This document shows, in pieces, positions 33,831 through 42,604 of a stretch of DNA of 64,000 bases. The first letter of the stretch is position 1. The number at the start of each line of letters is the position of its first letter. This stretch comes from JAJFJD01 sp965228975 (lineage in GTDB: Bacteria > Pseudomonadota > Alphaproteobacteria > UBA8366). The notes beneath the pieces are model-generated. The model was not told the origin of the DNA. It saw only the letters and a program-made list of their open reading frames with translations, and ran no database searches. A program made the position numbers and the translations under genes. The stretch spans positions 5,456,001 to 5,520,000 of the forward strand of contig OZ245851.1 of assembly GCA_965228975.1 (NCBI GenBank). The letters are read 5' to 3'.

Positions 33831-33969
33831 TTTTATATCTCCTGTGGTCATTCGATGGACCGTGCATGCATTTGCCCCGATAGTGCCTTTGCGTTAGTGC
33901 TGGGTAAAGCAGCCCGCCGGATGACGGATCGGGCGCTGTGAGCTGAATATTTTTTGGAAAGGCGGGCCC

Positions 33970-34785
33970 ATGCGTCTCGGCATCAGTATCTCCACCACAA
34001 CCGACGACACCATCACCGGCGAGAAGGTGATCGCCGGGATGAAGTCGGCCGAACGGATCGGTTTCGACGGTCTTTGGTTCTTCGACACGATCGGCCGCGG
34101 CTATCACACGCCCGACCCGTTGATCCAAGCCTCCGTCGCGGCGGCGGTGACCGAGAAGATCGAGGTGGGCACCTGTATCCTGCAGGTGCCGCTGCGCAAT
34201 CCGGTCGAGTTGGCGCACCGCCTCTTGACCGCGCAGCTGATGACCGGCGGGCGGCTGACGCTCGGTGTCGGGGCCGGGTCGACGAAAGCGGATTTCGATG
34301 CGCTGGGCCTCGACTATGAGGGTCGGTTCAAGGCGCTGCGGGCCGGGCTGACATTGATGCGGCGCCTGTGGAACGGCGAGACGGTCGACGGTACGAACCT
34401 GACCCCGCCACCCGCCGCGAAGGGCGGGCCGCCGATCCTGATCGGCAGCTGGGCCGGGAGTATCTGGATTCCCCGCGCCGCGAATGAGTATGACGGCTGG
34501 ATCGCTTCGGGCATGTTTACCGGCGAGCCGACGTTGCGCGCCGGTGTCGAACGGTTCCGAGGGCTCGGCGGAAAGCGTGCCATCATTACCAACATAAAGA
34601 CGGACCTCACCGCGCCGACGCAGCCGTTGTCGGATGACGGGCCGTATTCCTTGGCGTGCAGCCCGGCGGATGCGAAGGACCGGCTGGCCCGGCTCGCCGA
34701 CATGGGATTCGACGACGCGGTCGTCGTCGTGACCGATCCGTCGGAAGCGAACCTTCAGGCAGTCCGCGATCTGTGGCCGGGATAG
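33970..34785 (+). CDS. LLM-class oxidoreductase (F420/FMN luciferase-like)
   Basis: A 271-residue luciferase-like protein with RLGISISTTTDD at the N-terminus, GFDGLWFFDTIGRGYH, the conserved GVGAGSTKADFDALG and the ILIGSWAGS strand. It is a shorter, different LLM subclass from the NTA-type enzyme 0.9 kb away. The cofactor could be FMN or F420. A hairpin follows the stop (34789-34825). It is divergent from the class II aldolase gene, so the two may share a regulated promoter. Confidence 0.87.
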   Translation: MRLGISISTTTDDTITGEKVIAGMKSAERIGFDGLWFFDTIGRGYHTPDPLIQASVAAAVTEKIEVGTCILQVPLRNPVELAHRLLTAQLMTGGRLTLGVGAGSTKADFDALGLDYEGRFKALRAGLTLMRRLWNGETVDGTNLTPPPAAKGGPPILIGSWAGSIWIPRAANEYDGWIASGMFTGEPTLRAGVERFRGLGGKRAIITNIKTDLTAPTQPLSDDGPYSLACSPADAKDRLARLADMGFDDAVVVVTDPSEANLQAVRDLWPG

Positions 34786-34788
34786 CCG

Positions 34789-34825
34789 GACCGCGGGCCG
34801 CCGATCCGGCGCCCACGGCCCGGTC
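34789..34825 (+). terminator. Terminator-like hairpin after the LLM gene
   Basis: GACCGCGGGCCG can pair with CGGCCCGGTC, with a two-base bulge and a GC-rich loop of 15 nt, between convergent LLM and dctM genes. The T tail is absent, so termination may need Rho. Confidence 0.4.
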
Positions 34826-34839
34826 GTAAATCCCTATCG

Positions 34840-36249
34840 CTACCCGCCGATCACCCGCGGCAGCAACAGCACGATCTCCGGGAAGATCATCACCAGCGTG
34901 AGGCCGATGATCTGCAGCCCGATGAAGGGCAGCACGGCCAGGAATATCTCCTGCAATGTTATCTCCGGTGGCGCCACGCTCTTGAGCCAGAAACAGGCGG
35001 GTCCGAAGGGCGGCGACAGGAAATAGATCTGGATGTTCATCACGAACAGCACCCCGAACCAGATCGGGTCGAATCCCAGGCTGACCACCACCGGCGCGAA
35101 GATCGGCACGGTGATGTAGGCGATGGCGATCCATTCCATGAAAGTGCCGAGCACGATCAGGATGCCCATGATGACGAAGATCACGCCCAGCGGCGGCAGG
35201 TCCAGCCCGGTCAGCAGGCCCTGCACGAAGGTGTTGCCGCCGATGATGTTGTAGATGCCGACGAAGCTGACCGCGCCCAGGATCAGCCAGATGATCGTGG
35301 CGACGGTAATCATGGTCTTGCGCAGCGCCTCCTGCAGCATGTGCCAGGATAGCTTCTTGCGGGTGGCGGCCGCCGCCACCGCGCCGAACACGCCGACCGC
35401 CGCGGCCTCGGTCACCGTGGCGATGCCGCCGTAGATGCTGCCGAGCACCCAGAGGATGAGCAGCATCGGCAGGATCAGGCCCTTCATCTTCGCGGTCTTC
35501 TCCGCGCCGGTCAGCTGAATCAGGCCTTCCGCGGGCAACGGGGCCAAATGCGGCTGAATCTGACAGCGGATCATGATGTAGGTGATGTAGAGGCTGGCGA
35601 GCAGCAGTCCCGGCAGGAATCCGCCGAGGAACAGGTCGCTGATCGAGACGTTGGCGGTCAGGCCGTAGATGATCATGATCACCGACGGCGGGATCAACGT
35701 GGCGAGCGAGCCGCCGGCGCAGATCGTGCCCATCGCCAGTTTCTTGTCATAGCCGAGCCGCAGCATCTGCGGCAGCGCGATCAGGCCGAGCATGACGATC
35801 TCGCCGCCCATGATGCCGGTCATCGCCGCCATCAGGACCGCGACGAGGGTCGTCTGCACCGCGACGCCGCCGCGCAACCGGCCGGCGATGATCGACATGG
35901 CGTCGAACAAATCCTCTGCCACGCCGGAGCGTTCCAGGATATTGGCCATCAGTACGAACAGCGGGACCGCGACCAGCGGATAGGCTTCAAGCAGCCCTTG
36001 CGCGTTGCTGGCGACCAGAAACAGGCCGGGGACGCCGAAATAGGCCAGGGCTGTTGCGATGGAGACGGTCATGGTAACGACGCCCAGCGGAATGCCGAGC
36101 GCCATGAGGAAGATCATCGAGCCGACGATGATCAGGGTCGAGGACTGGATAGTCATCGACTTCATGTTGAAGAAGCCGTAGGCGAGGCTGATCGTAATCG
36201 CGACGACGATTACGCTGACCACGACCTGAAGGGGTCTGTTGTTCTTCAT
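34840..36249 (-). CDS. dctM: TRAP transporter large permease subunit (DctM)
   Basis: A 469-residue, highly hydrophobic DctM-type permease with about 13 membrane segments. Recognisable blocks are IFLMALGIPLGVVTMTVS, VPLFVLMANILERSGVAEDLF, GIMGGEIVMLGLIALPQM, GSLATLIPPSVIMIIYG and LGTFMEWIAIAYITVPIFAPV. It is the ion-coupled transport subunit that accepts substrate from DctP. It follows dctQ by 4 nt. N-terminal extension of about 35 residues relative to short DctM forms adds one more segment. Confidence 0.93.
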   Translation of the reverse strand: MKNNRPLQVVVSVIVVAITISLAYGFFNMKSMTIQSSTLIIVGSMIFLMALGIPLGVVTMTVSIATALAYFGVPGLFLVASNAQGLLEAYPLVAVPLFVLMANILERSGVAEDLFDAMSIIAGRLRGGVAVQTTLVAVLMAAMTGIMGGEIVMLGLIALPQMLRLGYDKKLAMGTICAGGSLATLIPPSVIMIIYGLTANVSISDLFLGGFLPGLLLASLYITYIMIRCQIQPHLAPLPAEGLIQLTGAEKTAKMKGLILPMLLILWVLGSIYGGIATVTEAAAVGVFGAVAAAATRKKLSWHMLQEALRKTMITVATIIWLILGAVSFVGIYNIIGGNTFVQGLLTGLDLPPLGVIFVIMGILIVLGTFMEWIAIAYITVPIFAPVVVSLGFDPIWFGVLFVMNIQIYFLSPPFGPACFWLKSVAPPEITLQEIFLAVLPFIGLQIIGLTLVMIFPEIVLLLPRVIGG

Positions 36250-36253
36250 CGCC

Positions 36254-36778
36254 TCAATCCCCCGTCAGTTCGGTGGATTTCGGCACGCCGTGCCCGGTCA
36301 AATGCTTGACCAGGTTGACCACGAGCTGCAGGCAGTACAACACCGCGCCGACGAACAGCAGCGTCTTCAGGATCAAGGGTTCCGGTGAATTGAACGAGGT
36401 GCCGCTACGCTCCAGTCCGCGGATGGCATGCACCATCGGGTCCCACAGCGCGAAGGCGAAGGTGAACATCGCGGCATGACTGATCAACAGAATGAACAGG
36501 TCGAGCCACCACTTCGCGCGGCCGTGCACGTGTTCGTACAGAACGGTGATCGCGATATGCGACCGCCGCATCGTGACGTAGGACCCGGACAGCGCCCAGG
36601 CCGACGCGCAGACGACCATCACCACTTCGAAGGCCCACTGGGTCGGTGCGTTGAAGAAATACCGCATTGCGACTTCGTAGACGGTAACGGCGGCGCAGAT
36701 CATGTAGAGGTGGGAAACCGACAGGCCGACATACTGGTTCAGGCGATCGACCGCGCGCATCAGAGCATTCATGGACAA
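36254..36778 (-). CDS. dctQ: TRAP transporter small permease subunit (DctQ)
   Basis: A 174-residue four-helix membrane protein with the DctQ pattern: VYEVAMRYFFNAPTQWAFEVVMVV, ALSGSYVTMRRSHIAITVLYEHV and a last helix LLFVGAVLYCLQLVVNLV. It stabilises DctM in the inner membrane. It lies between dctP and dctM in the leftward operon. Confidence 0.92.
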   Translation of the reverse strand: MSMNALMRAVDRLNQYVGLSVSHLYMICAAVTVYEVAMRYFFNAPTQWAFEVVMVVCASAWALSGSYVTMRRSHIAITVLYEHVHGRAKWWLDLFILLISHAAMFTFAFALWDPMVHAIRGLERSGTSFNSPEPLILKTLLFVGAVLYCLQLVVNLVKHLTGHGVPKSTELTGD

Positions 36779-36796
36779 GGCTCCACGCGAAACCAG

Positions 36797-36821
36797 CCGT
36801 GACGAGAGAGACTCGTCACGG
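36797..36821 (-). other. Intercistronic stem-loop between dctP and dctQ
   Basis: A perfect 10-bp inverted repeat (CCGTGACGAG / CTCGTCACGG) with a 5-nt loop lies in the 75-nt dctP-dctQ gap. Such hairpins often stabilise the upstream mRNA or partly terminate transcription, so that the binding protein is made in excess over the permease. There is no T tail, so it is unlikely to be a full terminator. Confidence 0.7.
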
Positions 36822-36853
36822 CATGTTCGCTATTGGGGGGTACGGATGGTCGC

Positions 36854-37888
36854 CTACTTCAGCAAGCCGAGCGTTTTCATGAACTTGATGTGAGCGTCAT
36901 AGGCTTCCTGAGCCAGCTCACTCTGCTTGCCGACGTCCTTCCAGGCGCCCGCCGCGATCTCGCGCAGCTTGTCGCGCTCTTCCTGCGGCCAATCGATGAT
37001 CTCGACGCCGGGGGTTCCCGTGCCGGCCTTGTCCGCGGCGACCAGCTTGCGGTCCTGCAAGTCGGTGGCCCGGGTCACGTCCGTCCATGCGGCGAAGTAC
37101 CAGGTTTCAAGCGCGGCCTGACCTTGCGGGCCGATCTTGTTCCAGACGTCCTTGTTGATGACGAACTGAAGCACCGCCATCGAATGGATGCCGGGATAGA
37201 GCGGGAATTTCGCGATCTTGTTGAAGCCCAGCGACGCGTTGTTTGTGTAGGAGCTCGCATCGGCGGCATCCACGACCTTCTTCTCGAGCGCCGTGTACAA
37301 TTCCGGGAACGGGATCGACGTCGGAGCGGAACCCGTGCGGCGGAAGACCTCGGCGGCCATGCCTTCCGGCGACCGGAGTTTGAGGCCCTTCAAATCCTCG
37401 ACCTTGCGGATCGGCACGGTCGAAACGAAGGCTTCCTTCGCGAAGGGGCCTGCGCCGACGACATGAATCTTGCCGGGGAAATGCTTGTCCCAGGCCTTCT
37501 GCAGGATCTCGGTCCCGCCGCCGAAACGGAAGAACATCTGCTTCTGGTACGGCGTGTCGTAGCCGGCAATCAGGTCGCCCATGATTCCGAAGACCGGGTC
37601 ACGGCCCGCGAAATACGCAACCGCGTTCAGGTCCCCTTGCAGAATGCCGGCGGCAACCGCTTGCGGCGTTTCCCGGTGCGGCACGACGGATTTGCTGGGA
37701 CGAATGTCGATCTTGAGCTTGCCATAGGTCATGGCCTCAAGTTTCGGCACCCAATTTTCATTGAGATAGTTTAGAGAGAAACTACCGGCGGCGTTTGCCG
37801 TTTGAATTTTGATAACGGTCTGTGCGTTTGCCATACCCGCAAAGGAAATGGCGGCGGCGGCAACTGCGCCGACGATGAAGCGATGCAT
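36854..37888 (-). CDS. dctP: TRAP transporter solute-binding protein (DctP)
   Basis: A 344-residue periplasmic binding protein with a Sec signal peptide (1-22, ending GMANA-QT). The DctP signature is present as a conserved arginine in LKGLKLRSPEGM, which normally salt-bridges a substrate carboxylate, and ASSYTNNASLGFNK corresponds to the binding-site region. It therefore probably binds an organic acid, perhaps an aromatic or keto acid. GGGAGGAAACA precedes the ATG. First gene of the dctPQM operon. Confidence 0.93.
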   Translation of the reverse strand: MHRFIVGAVAAAAISFAGMANAQTVIKIQTANAAGSFSLNYLNENWVPKLEAMTYGKLKIDIRPSKSVVPHRETPQAVAAGILQGDLNAVAYFAGRDPVFGIMGDLIAGYDTPYQKQMFFRFGGGTEILQKAWDKHFPGKIHVVGAGPFAKEAFVSTVPIRKVEDLKGLKLRSPEGMAAEVFRRTGSAPTSIPFPELYTALEKKVVDAADASSYTNNASLGFNKIAKFPLYPGIHSMAVLQFVINKDVWNKIGPQGQAALETWYFAAWTDVTRATDLQDRKLVAADKAGTGTPGVEIIDWPQEERDKLREIAAGAWKDVGKQSELAQEAYDAHIKFMKTLGLLK

Positions 37889-37926
37889 TGTTTCCTCCCG
37901 ACATTTTGATTTGAATTCGTTCGTGC

Positions 37927-37942
37927 CTTGCCTAGGCGCAAG
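37927..37942. promoter_or_regulatory. 16-bp inverted repeat upstream of dctP
   Basis: CTTGC and GCAAG flank CTAGGC, 39 bp upstream of the dctP start in a 163-bp gap. It could be an operator for the TRAP operon. There is no regulator gene adjacent, and a repeat this short could be chance. Confidence 0.3.
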
Positions 37943-38051
37943 TAGACTAGGTGAATTGCCGGGGAGTCAATGATGTTACGGACAAATTCGCTCTCGGAAC
38001 GATTCCGGATGCGAAACGACGGGGCGGGAGTGCTGGTAAAGGGGCAGCGGT

Positions 38052-38885
38052 CTAGAGACCCGGCAGCACCAGGACGGTGGGGCGGTCCGGCAAGGTCTTG
38101 AGCGAGACGACGGTGGTCTTTTCCTTCTGGCGCCGAATCGCGAATTCCTTACTCATGCCCCCGAGGAATACTTCCAGCGAGTCCCCGGCGAAGTAGTGCA
38201 TCGGGATCACGAGGCTCGCCCGCAACGCCTTCAGAACCTCGATCATCGACGGCAGGTCGAGGGTGTAGGTCCCGTCAACCGGTGCGAAGACGACATCGAG
38301 CCGGCCGATACGGGCGAGCTGTTGCGGTGACGGCTTGTGATGCAGGTGACCGAGATGGCCGATGCAGAGATCGGCGACCTCGAAGATGAAGATCGAGTTG
38401 CCGTCCTTTTCGACCACGTCGTCGCTCCAGGTGCGGATGTCGGTGGTGACGTTGCGGATCAGTGTGTCGCGGACGGTCAGCCGATGTTCGGCCGGGCCGC
38501 CCTTCGGATTCCAGCCGCGCAGCACATGCTCGATGGCCGGGTCGGGAAAATCGGTGTAATGCGTTTCATGCGCGTGATTCATGGTGACCACCGTCGGCAC
38601 CGGCCCCTCCCCGGCGTAGCCTGCATAGTCCGTGGCGATCACGACCGCGGACGGCGTGCGCAGCCGGAAGGTGGAATGGTCGATATAGGTGATCTTCACT
38701 TCCCCCGCGTTTTGGGCGAGAGAGGATTGCGCCAGCGAAAATCCGGCGGGCACGATCGGGGGTATGTTGGCAGGGGCGTCCGGTCCCCTGTCGACGAACG
38801 CGATACACCGGCTGGCCATGGCGGGCGCCGGTAGGACAAACGACCAACATAGAAATCCGAACAACGCTGCAAAGACTAATCGCAC
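38052..38885 (-). CDS. Exported MBL-fold metallo-hydrolase, UlaG-like
   Basis: A metallo-beta-lactamase-fold protein of 277 residues with an N-terminal signal peptide ending about A-M-A/S. The metal motif, canonically HxHxDH, reads H104-A-H106-E-T108-H109 (Thr replaces Asp). Further ligands are H177/H180 in IGHLGHLHH, D204 and H230 (IPMHYFAGD). The start is taken as the GTG at 38885, preceded by AGGGGTGG; this puts the hydrophobic segment at the N-terminus. A longer ATG start at 38960 would bury the signal. Function unknown; a periplasmic lactonase or phosphodiesterase is possible. Confidence 0.8.
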   Translation of the reverse strand: MRLVFAALFGFLCWSFVLPAPAMASRCIAFVDRGPDAPANIPPIVPAGFSLAQSSLAQNAGEVKITYIDHSTFRLRTPSAVVIATDYAGYAGEGPVPTVVTMNHAHETHYTDFPDPAIEHVLRGWNPKGGPAEHRLTVRDTLIRNVTTDIRTWSDDVVEKDGNSIFIFEVADLCIGHLGHLHHKPSPQQLARIGRLDVVFAPVDGTYTLDLPSMIEVLKALRASLVIPMHYFAGDSLEVFLGGMSKEFAIRRQKEKTTVVSLKTLPDRPTVLVLPGL

Positions 38886-38984
38886 ACCAACCACCCCTCT
38901 GCTTGTTGGCGGAACGGGTTCATCGCGACCGTTCCATTCTGCCGCGTCGAATTCGCCCACGCTAGAGATGTTGTGCAGGGACGA

Positions 38985-41003
38985 TCAAAGTCCAACCACA
39001 TGGCGGGTCCGCCCCCAACCGGCGGCCATGGCGACGTATCGTTCGACATCTTCCGCCAGGATCAACCGCTTGGCGGCGAGGGCTTCCGCCGCGTTTCGGA
39101 TCGCATCGACATAAGCGTCGGGCGACTCGTAACGGTCCAGCACGGACCGGCGTGGGTCGGATGTCGCCTGCCGTTCTTCCGGTGTCTCGGGGAAAGGGAT
39201 GTAGGACCCGTCAAGCTTGAGGGGATAGCCCCGGCCCTGCCCGTGGGTGCGCAGGTTCCAGGCGGTATAGGTGCCGAGCGGCGCCTGCACCATCGGCGCG
39301 CGCACGCCCGCGACCTCGTTGCCGTCCTCGTCGGTGGCCGGGACGAGGATCGGATATCCCTCTGCGTCCTTGATCTCGGCCGGGAAGTTCGTGATCAGGC
39401 CGGCATCCGCGTCGGGCCCGTAGTCCAATAACGGAAGCGTCAGCGGCCCATGCGGCAGCGCCTGTCCGGGAATATGCGGAAAGGTCTCTGCGTAGCGGTC
39501 GAACGTCACCAGCGTTCCGTCTTCGCGGGACGGCACGCGGGAGTCGGGCGGCAGCGTACCGTCCGTCGCCCACCGGTCCATGGCGTCCAGCATCGCCCGG
39601 AAGAAGGGCGAGGTGTGCACCGTATTGACCAGGTTCGTACCGGCCGCCGGTTTCTTGGGCGTATCGACCAGCGGGCTCGCGAAATGCTGCGAGCTGGCCC
39701 ACAGGTAGACCCGAACGGTGTCAGGCTGCGGCAGGTCGTTGCCCTGCGTATCGGTGTGAACGAGCGATCCCCGGCGTTGCCAATATTCGGTCGACGTTTG
39801 CGTGTGCATGACCAACGGGTCCGTGTCGGGCCGCTTGAGGATGGCGTCCGATTTGCCGGTGAAATGATCGGTCGTCTCCGCATAGGAAAAGGGGAACTGG
39901 TCGCCGTAGATGAAGTTGTCGACATACACGCCGCCGGAGCCGGTGATCAGGTTGGCGAAGCGTTGGTGCATGCGCATCATCCCGGCCCCCGCCACATGAG
40001 GTAGCGCGCCATCGAAGACCCTTTGCCCGTCCTTGTCCGCATTGAATCCCCGGTAGATGAAGTCGCGGATGCAACGGCCGGTTTGCGAGCGGCCCCAGCA
40101 ATAGGCCTTTTCAAGAGGGCCGGCCGGGTTGGTGTTCCCGGCGGCGTCTTTTCCGCCGCGGCGCAGATAACTGACCAGGTCGCGCACCGCGATGTGCCCC
40201 AGCCCCAGCACCAGGGGATCGCGGCCCGTGTAGGTCAGTTCGTAGATCCAGCCCGGTTCGAACCCGCCCTTCACATGGAAATGCTGATCGGAGGGGTGAA
40301 TGCCGATTTCGGCGCCCTGATCGTCTTGCCCTTCGCCGCCCTCGACCCGGGCGAACGCCCAGTCCTCGGGCGCCAGCTCGATGCGCTCGCTGTACGGATA
40401 GCGCCGCCTGGTCAGGCGCGCTTCACGGGTGTCGAGCGAGATCGTGGGATGGTTTCGCGTGGACACGCGGCCGGAAAGCGGCAAATACGACGTGCCCGGT
40501 GCGGATACCGAATATTCCTGCTGGATAAGACCGGTCAGCGGTCCGCCGTCGTCGCGGGCAACCGGCAGCCGCATCAGCACGCGATCGTTGCCCGGCACCA
40601 GGTCGCCTTGCCATGCGCTCCACAGCACCGTGTAGCCCTGACGGAAGAGAAAGCCGTTACCGGCTTGCGCCAGCGTTTGCGGGTCGTTGCTGCCCGGTGC
40701 GTCGTTGAAGAACTGCAGCGACCGCATGTTGCCGCGGTTGCCGAAGTCGTAGAACAGCCGGTTGTTGCCGCGCGAGGGGTCGACCGGCTGCAGGATGAAG
40801 AAGTCCGCCGTAAACTCGATCAGTCCCTTATCGTTTACCGCCGCCTTTTCGATGTCGAAGACATCCGCTTGCGCCGGCGCCGCCGGATCGACGGCGAAGT
40901 GCGCGGTGCCGCGCAAGCGCTCATACGCGCCGGTCTCACCGAACTCATGGCCGTCGGCGAAGACGCTGCGGTCGTGGACGCGAAGTTCGATCAGGTTGGT
41001 CAT
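38985..41003 (-). CDS. Large alpha/beta hydrolase domain-containing protein
   Basis: A 672-residue protein of the alpha/beta-hydrolase_10 type (common in catabolic gene clusters). The middle part has CWGRSQTGRCIRDFIYRGFN (Ser-containing nucleophile elbow G-R-S-Q-T-G), then FDGALPHVAGAGM. C-terminal blocks are PGQALPHGPLTLPLLDYGPD and GYPILVPATDEDGNEVAGV. There is no signal peptide, so it is probably cytoplasmic. The start at 41003 (MTNLIELRVHDRSVF) follows AAGGAGACCTCGT. Substrate unknown; related proteins occur near steroid and terpenoid genes. Confidence 0.85.
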   Translation of the reverse strand: MTNLIELRVHDRSVFADGHEFGETGAYERLRGTAHFAVDPAAPAQADVFDIEKAAVNDKGLIEFTADFFILQPVDPSRGNNRLFYDFGNRGNMRSLQFFNDAPGSNDPQTLAQAGNGFLFRQGYTVLWSAWQGDLVPGNDRVLMRLPVARDDGGPLTGLIQQEYSVSAPGTSYLPLSGRVSTRNHPTISLDTREARLTRRRYPYSERIELAPEDWAFARVEGGEGQDDQGAEIGIHPSDQHFHVKGGFEPGWIYELTYTGRDPLVLGLGHIAVRDLVSYLRRGGKDAAGNTNPAGPLEKAYCWGRSQTGRCIRDFIYRGFNADKDGQRVFDGALPHVAGAGMMRMHQRFANLITGSGGVYVDNFIYGDQFPFSYAETTDHFTGKSDAILKRPDTDPLVMHTQTSTEYWQRRGSLVHTDTQGNDLPQPDTVRVYLWASSQHFASPLVDTPKKPAAGTNLVNTVHTSPFFRAMLDAMDRWATDGTLPPDSRVPSREDGTLVTFDRYAETFPHIPGQALPHGPLTLPLLDYGPDADAGLITNFPAEIKDAEGYPILVPATDEDGNEVAGVRAPMVQAPLGTYTAWNLRTHGQGRGYPLKLDGSYIPFPETPEERQATSDPRRSVLDRYESPDAYVDAIRNAAEALAAKRLILAEDVERYVAMAAGWGRTRHVVGL

Positions 41004-41182
41004 ACGAGGTCTCCTTCTTGCAAGCCGGGCGGGGCAAGTGTGTGGCGGCACAGGACTTAAGTCTAACGCGCCCGCGGTATTCGGCAAACGCCCCGTGGGC
41101 GGGTGCGCCGCCGAACGGATTTGAGCGTAGTGACCTTGCTGTCCTAGACTATCCGAACCTACATCCGGAGGCGTTGAGCAAC

Positions 41183-42064
41183 ATGTCCATCACCATTCGC
41201 CAAATCGGTCCGTGCTTTGCGGGGGAAGTGGAAGGCATCGACCTGGCCCAACCCTTGTCGCCCGAGGACGCCGAGGCGATCCATGCCGGTATGGATGAGT
41301 ACGGCGTCCTGGTCTTCCACGGACAGCACTTGAGCGCGAAGCAGCAACTTGCGTTCACCAAGAGTCTCGGGCCCATCGAGCAATCGCTTGGCACGAGCTT
41401 GCGTGCCGAGACCGATCGCCGGTTGCCGCCGACCTTCGCCGACGTCTCGAACCTGGATAAGGAGAACAAGCCGTTCGCGGTCGACGACCGCCGCCGCCTC
41501 TTCGCCATCGGCAACCGGCTCTGGCATTCCGACAGTTCGTTCAAGGCGGTGCCGGCGAAATATTCGATCCTCTATGCGCTGAGCGTCGTCTCGAAAGGCG
41601 GCAACACGGAATTCGCCGACATGCGCTCGGCCTACGAAGCGTTGGACGAGGACCGGAAAGAGCAATGCGAAGGGCTGGTCTGCGAGCATTCGCAAATCTT
41701 CTCGCGCCAGCAACTCGGTTTCACGGATTTTACCGACGAGGAACGCGAACGGTTCAAGCCGGTACGCCAGTCGCTGATCCGGACCCATCCGTCGACCGGG
41801 CGCAAGTCGCTGTACCTGTCGTCGCATGCAGGCGAAATCGTGGGATGGCCGGTGCCGGAGGCGCGGTTCTTCCTGCGCGACCTCACTGAATTCGCGACCC
41901 AGCGGGAATTCGTCTACTCGCACAAATGGGCGCTCGGCGATCTGGTGATGTGGGACAACCAGCGCACCATGCACCGCGCCCGGCCGTTCCCGCCGGAAGA
42001 GGCGCGCGACATGCGCCGCACTACCCTGGCCGGTCCGGCGCAGACCGCCGAGCAGGTCGCTTGA
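41183..42064 (+). CDS. TauD/TfdA-family dioxygenase (2,4-D dioxygenase-like)
   Basis: A 293-residue 2-oxoglutarate oxygenase: iron ligands H115 and D117 (NRLWHSDSSF) and H264 (TMHRARPF), with candidate co-substrate arginines in EEARDMRRTTL. The SLGPIEQS segment and DLVMWDNQRTMHRA recall TfdA-type enzymes. Its stop is 3 bp from the stop of the convergent GFA gene. It is a single-gene unit with its own promoter, divergent from the large hydrolase. Confidence 0.9.
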   Translation: MSITIRQIGPCFAGEVEGIDLAQPLSPEDAEAIHAGMDEYGVLVFHGQHLSAKQQLAFTKSLGPIEQSLGTSLRAETDRRLPPTFADVSNLDKENKPFAVDDRRRLFAIGNRLWHSDSSFKAVPAKYSILYALSVVSKGGNTEFADMRSAYEALDEDRKEQCEGLVCEHSQIFSRQQLGFTDFTDEERERFKPVRQSLIRTHPSTGRKSLYLSSHAGEIVGWPVPEARFFLRDLTEFATQREFVYSHKWALGDLVMWDNQRTMHRARPFPPEEARDMRRTTLAGPAQTAEQVA

Positions 42065-42067
42065 CGG

Positions 42068-42505
42068 CTAGTCGGGTTGCGTCATGCCCAGCTCTTTCAA
42101 CAGTTCCGCTTCGGTAACGCGGGGCTTGTCGTCTTTGAACTCGTAACGGTCCGGTTTCGAGTCGATATAGATATGCCGCTCCAGCGCCATATCTTCGATG
42201 CCGTCCAGCGCTTCCAGCGAGATTTCGAGCATGGGAGTCTCCGGATCGGCGAGACGCCAAAACAGGTTGGTGCCGCATAGCCCGCAAAACCCGCGTTCCG
42301 CCCAGTCGGAGCTGCGGTACCACGTCAGCCCCTTTTCTTCCGTGAACCGTATTTCCCCGTCGCCGTGAACCGACATCAGCGGTCCGCCGCTCAACTTTCG
42401 GCACATGGCGCAATGGCAAATGGTGAATACCGGTTGGGGCACCGCCACTTCGAACCTTACGGCACCGCAAAGGCAACGTCCCTGGTGTGTCGAGTCTGAC
42501 GGCAT
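42068..42505 (-). CDS. CENP-V/GFA-domain protein, paralogue 1
   Basis: A 145-residue zinc protein of the glutathione-dependent formaldehyde-activating (GFA) / CENP-V domain family. Seven cysteines lie in the conserved arrangement C11xC13, C30xC32xxC35 and C74xxC77. Family members bind zinc, but most are not proven to handle formaldehyde. Its neighbour at 42605 is collinear and the same length, so the two are a tandem duplication. Confidence 0.88.
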   Translation of the reverse strand: MPSDSTHQGRCLCGAVRFEVAVPQPVFTICHCAMCRKLSGGPLMSVHGDGEIRFTEEKGLTWYRSSDWAERGFCGLCGTNLFWRLADPETPMLEISLEALDGIEDMALERHIYIDSKPDRYEFKDDKPRVTEAELLKELGMTQPD

Positions 42506-42604
42506 GCGTCGCTCCTTTGCGTTTCGTGAAGGCGCCGGCGACGCCTAGGATCGAGCGGCCGCGGACGGTATTGCGATGGGATGTCTCGGAACGGGTTCAG
42601 AGAC

